From PALSA-1006 sp964532405 (GTDB lineage Bacteria > Pseudomonadota > Gammaproteobacteria > Burkholderiales > Gallionellaceae), in NCBI GenBank assembly GCA_964532405.1, contig CAZHIC010000012.1:1-62654 (forward strand): a stretch of 62,654 nucleotides of DNA, written 5' to 3'. The notes beneath the pieces are model-generated. The model did not search any database and was not told where the DNA came from. It saw nothing but the letters and a program-made list of their open reading frames with translations. A program made the position numbers and the translations under genes. This document shows positions 60,265 to 62,654 of the stretch, piece after piece. The first letter of the stretch is position 1, and each line of letters starts with the position of its first letter.

Positions 60265-61335
60265 ATGAAATTCATCGACGAATCGAAGATCGAAGTCATC
60301 GCAGGCGACGGCGGCAACGGCGCAGCCAGCTTTCGGCGTGAGAAATATATCGCCAAGGGCGGCCCGGATGGCGGCGATGGAGGCTGGGGTGGTAGCGTGT
60401 ATGCCATTGCCGACCGCAACATCAACACGCTGGTCGATTATCGTTTTGCGCGCATGCATCGCGCCAAGAACGGCGAATCGGGACGCGGTGCGGACTGCTA
60501 TGGCAAAGGCGCGGACGACATTTTCCTGCGCATGCCGGTCGGCACAGTCATCACCGACTTCAATACCGGCGAACAGATCGCCGACCTGGCGCACGACGGA
60601 GAAAAAGCGCTGCTTGCCCAAGGCGGCAAAGGCGGCCTGGGCAATCTGCATTTCAAGTCCAGCACCAACCGCACACCGCGCCAGAGCACACCGGGCACGG
60701 AAGGCGAACGCCGCGAACTGCAACTCGAATTAAAAGTGCTGGCCGATGTCGGGCTACTGGGTATGCCCAACGCGGGCAAATCCACCTTTATCCGCGCGGT
60801 GTCTGCCGCGCGCCCCAAAGTTGCCGACTACCCCTTCACCACCCTGCATCCGAATCTGGGTGTGGTGCGTGTGGACACGGAAAAGAGCTTCGTCATCGCC
60901 GACATCCCCGGCCTGATCGAAGGCGCGGCTGAGGGAGCGGGCTTGGGACATCAGTTTCTGCGCCACTTGGCGCGTACCCGCTTGTTGCTGCATCTGGTCG
61001 ATGTTGCACCAATGCACGAAGGCGTGGATCCGGTGTATGAAGCGCACGCCATTCTGAACGAACTAAAAAAATACGACGAAGCGCTGTACGAAAAACCGCG
61101 CTGGCTAGTGCTGAACAAGGTAGACCTGCTGGAAAATCGCGATGAAAAAATCGCCGCCTTCCTGCGCGAATTCGGCGAAGACACCCGCCACTTCACCATC
61201 TCGGCCATCAACGGCGAAGGCTGCAAAGAGCTGACTTACGCCATCATGGAGCACCTGACACAGCTTGCCGAACAAGAGCGCGAAGCCATCGCCGCAAGCG
61301 CCCAGGAAACCGAGATCAACGTTAACGAACAATAA
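60265..61335 (+). CDS. obgE: Obg-family GTPase
   Basis: The protein has 356 residues. The glycine-rich Obg fold (1-158) includes GDGGNGAASFRREKYIAKGGPDGGDGG. The G domain has G1 GMPNAGKST, G3 DIPGLIEGAAEGAGLG and G4 NKVDL. The C-terminal extension is short. It links ribosome assembly and stress. No convincing Shine-Dalgarno sequence; a GAAGG lies 6 bp before the ATG. It is the usual partner of rplU-rpmA and is followed 11 bp later by proB. Confidence 0.97.
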   Translation: MKFIDESKIEVIAGDGGNGAASFRREKYIAKGGPDGGDGGWGGSVYAIADRNINTLVDYRFARMHRAKNGESGRGADCYGKGADDIFLRMPVGTVITDFNTGEQIADLAHDGEKALLAQGGKGGLGNLHFKSSTNRTPRQSTPGTEGERRELQLELKVLADVGLLGMPNAGKSTFIRAVSAARPKVADYPFTTLHPNLGVVRVDTEKSFVIADIPGLIEGAAEGAGLGHQFLRHLARTRLLLHLVDVAPMHEGVDPVYEAHAILNELKKYDEALYEKPRWLVLNKVDLLENRDEKIAAFLREFGEDTRHFTISAINGEGCKELTYAIMEHLTQLAEQEREAIAASAQETEINVNEQ

Positions 61336-61346
61336 AATTTGCGCTG

Positions 61347-62465
61347 ATGAAAACCGCACTCCTCCACGCCAAACGCATCGTCGTCAAAGTTGGCAGCAGC
61401 CTCGTCACCAATCAGGGAGAAGGATTGGACACTGCCGCCATCGGCAACTGGGCGCAGCAAATCGCCACCTTGCGCGGTCGCGGCTGCGAAGTGGTGCTGG
61501 TTTCTTCCGGCGCCATCGCCGAAGGCATGCAGCGTCTGGGCTGGAAGCAACGTCCCAGCGCAGTGCACGAATTACAGGCCGCTGCCGCCGTCGGGCAAAT
61601 GGGTTTGATACAAGTCTACGAAAGTTGTTTCAGCAAACATGGCCTGCGCGCCGCACAGGTCTTGCTCACCCATGCCGATCTGGCGGACCGCGAACGCTAT
61701 CTGAATGCGCGCTCCACCCTGCGCACCCTGCTCACGCTCGGCGTCATCCCCATCATCAACGAAAACGACACCGTGGTCACCGACGAGATCAAGTTCGGCG
61801 ACAACGACACGCTGGGCGCGCTGGTCACCAACCTGATTGAAGCCGACGCCCTCATCATTCTCACCGACCAGACCGGCCTGTTCAGCGCCGACCCGCGCAA
61901 AGACCCGAATGCGACACTCATCAGTCTGGCCCAGGCGGGCGATGCCTATCTGGAAACGATGGCAGGCGGCGCGGGCAGCTCCATCGGGCGCGGCGGCATG
62001 ATCACCAAAGTACTCGCCGCCAAACGTGCGGCACGCAGCGGAGCGCACACCGCCATCGCCTCCGGTCACGAACGCGACGTGATGCCACGTTTACTGCAAG
62101 GCGAAAGCATCGGCACGCTGCTCACCGCCTCCGCGCTGGCGCTGGATGCCCGCAAACAATGGCTCGCAGACCATCTACAAGTCAGCGGAAAAATAAAACT
62201 GGATGCCGGAGCCGTGCGCGCTCTGCGTAGCGAAGGAAAGAGCCTGCTCCCCATCGGCGTCACCGAAGTCAGCGGCGAATTCCAACGCGGTGCAGTGGTC
62301 GCCATCTTGGACGAGAACGGCGCAGACATCGCACGCGGCTTGATCAACTACAACGCCGACGAAGCGCGGCGCATCGCACGCCACGCCAGCAATGAGATAG
62401 CGTCGATTCTAGGATATGTAGACGAACTAGAATTGATCCATCGAGACAACCTGGTATTGCTGTAA
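61347..62465 (+). CDS. proB: Glutamate 5-kinase
   Basis: The protein has 372 residues. The kinase domain (1-260) has RIVVKVGSSLVTNQGEG, VSSGAIAEGMQRLGW, PIINENDTVVTDEIKFGDND and GGMITKVLAAKRAA. A C-terminal PUA domain (about 275-365) has GVTEVSGEFQRGAVVAI. It catalyses the first step of proline synthesis. Its stop codon lies within the loop of a 16-bp inverted repeat. Confidence 0.97.
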   Translation: MKTALLHAKRIVVKVGSSLVTNQGEGLDTAAIGNWAQQIATLRGRGCEVVLVSSGAIAEGMQRLGWKQRPSAVHELQAAAAVGQMGLIQVYESCFSKHGLRAAQVLLTHADLADRERYLNARSTLRTLLTLGVIPIINENDTVVTDEIKFGDNDTLGALVTNLIEADALIILTDQTGLFSADPRKDPNATLISLAQAGDAYLETMAGGAGSSIGRGGMITKVLAAKRAARSGAHTAIASGHERDVMPRLLQGESIGTLLTASALALDARKQWLADHLQVSGKIKLDAGAVRALRSEGKSLLPIGVTEVSGEFQRGAVVAILDENGADIARGLINYNADEARRIARHASNEIASILGYVDELELIHRDNLVLL

Positions 62466-62484
62466 CAACAGCAATACCAGGTTG
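62447..62484. terminator. Perfect hairpin around the proB stop
   Basis: CAACCTGGTATTGCTG pairs fully with CAGCAATACCAGGTTG; the 6-nt loop is TAACAA, containing the stop codon. No U-tract follows, so the strength as a terminator is uncertain. Confidence 0.6.
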
Positions 62485-62654
62485 CGGTAAAGGCTAACTT
62501 GCATGGCAAGTTAAAGCGCGTAGCGCTGGCCGAAGCCACAACCTCCAAACTGAAACAGCAGAACTATTGAGCTTTCCATAATCCTAGAAAAAGCAGTTAT
62601 CCACGAAAGGCACGAAAAACACGAACAAAACCAAAGCGCTCACATGCTGCACAA
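62485..62654. other. Window end with a CACGAA-type repeat
   Basis: No gene is visible in the last 170 bp. TTATCCACGAAAGGCACGAA (reading on to AAACACGAAC) at 62598-62628 is a third copy of the dispersed repeat also seen at 9217-9299 and 23205-23241. Confidence 0.7.

Noticed and set aside
1..62654. tRNA, rRNA or insertion sequences
   Set aside because: No tRNA-like cloverleaf arms, rRNA segments or transposase genes were recognised by eye; a covariance search would be decisive.

Overview
The window looks like a betaproteobacterial chromosome. Gene content and order (pyrG-kdsA-eno-ftsB; exbB-exbD-lpxK-Trm112-kdsB-adk; trxA-rho; rplU-rpmA-obgE-proB) together with a PPi-type phosphofructokinase suggest the Nitrosomonadales, possibly a Gallionella/Sideroxydans relative. 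This placement is inference from recalled synteny and was not searched. Coding density is high, GC is moderate, and gene junctions are tight with many ATGA-type overlaps.

Layout. 0-9.3 kb: a minus-strand TolC/MacA-type efflux pair, then a 5'-truncated extra copy of mutL, a small accessory module (DUF202 protein, response regulator, histidine kinase, Pal-like lipoprotein, small membrane protein), the intact mutL, a pyridoxamine-oxidase-like gene and a broken MFS transporter. 9.3-18.3 kb: miaA, an HDOD gene, an ArnD-like/PAP2/ArnT-like envelope cluster, xseA, a two-receiver diguanylate cyclase and a roughly 0.8-kb gene-free region holding three DnaA-box matches. 18.3-33.7 kb: core genes for envelope energisation, Kdo/lipid A and nucleotides (exbBD, lpxK, kdsB, adk, kdsA, pyrG), a pyrophosphate-centred group (pfp, hppA, ppa), folD, FKBP, ftsB and eno.

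34.1-42.4 kb is the defence island: a type II-C CRISPR-Cas locus with a divergent tracrRNA, a very large Cas9 (1495 aa), cas1, cas2 and an array of 20 identical repeats, followed by an MNT/HEPN toxin-antitoxin pair. 42.4-47.5 kb: an arsenic operon (arsR-arsC-acr3), two unknown genes and an FGGY sugar kinase. 47.7-62.6 kb: rpsT, argD-argF-argG, an AIPR-type gene coupled to a macro-domain gene, ppnP, yajQ, a PAP2 gene, DJ-1, a RquA-like methyltransferase, a membrane methyltransferase, trxA, rho, rplU-rpmA, obgE and proB.

The most notable system is the CRISPR locus. Its tracrRNA and repeats resemble those of Neisseria type II-C, but Cas9 is about 400 residues longer. Part of the extra length is a REC-lobe insertion that appears to duplicate a family motif. 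At least seven families of short dispersed inverted repeats are scattered through the window; one lies in frame inside mutL, and another supplies the C-terminus of a DUF3025 protein.
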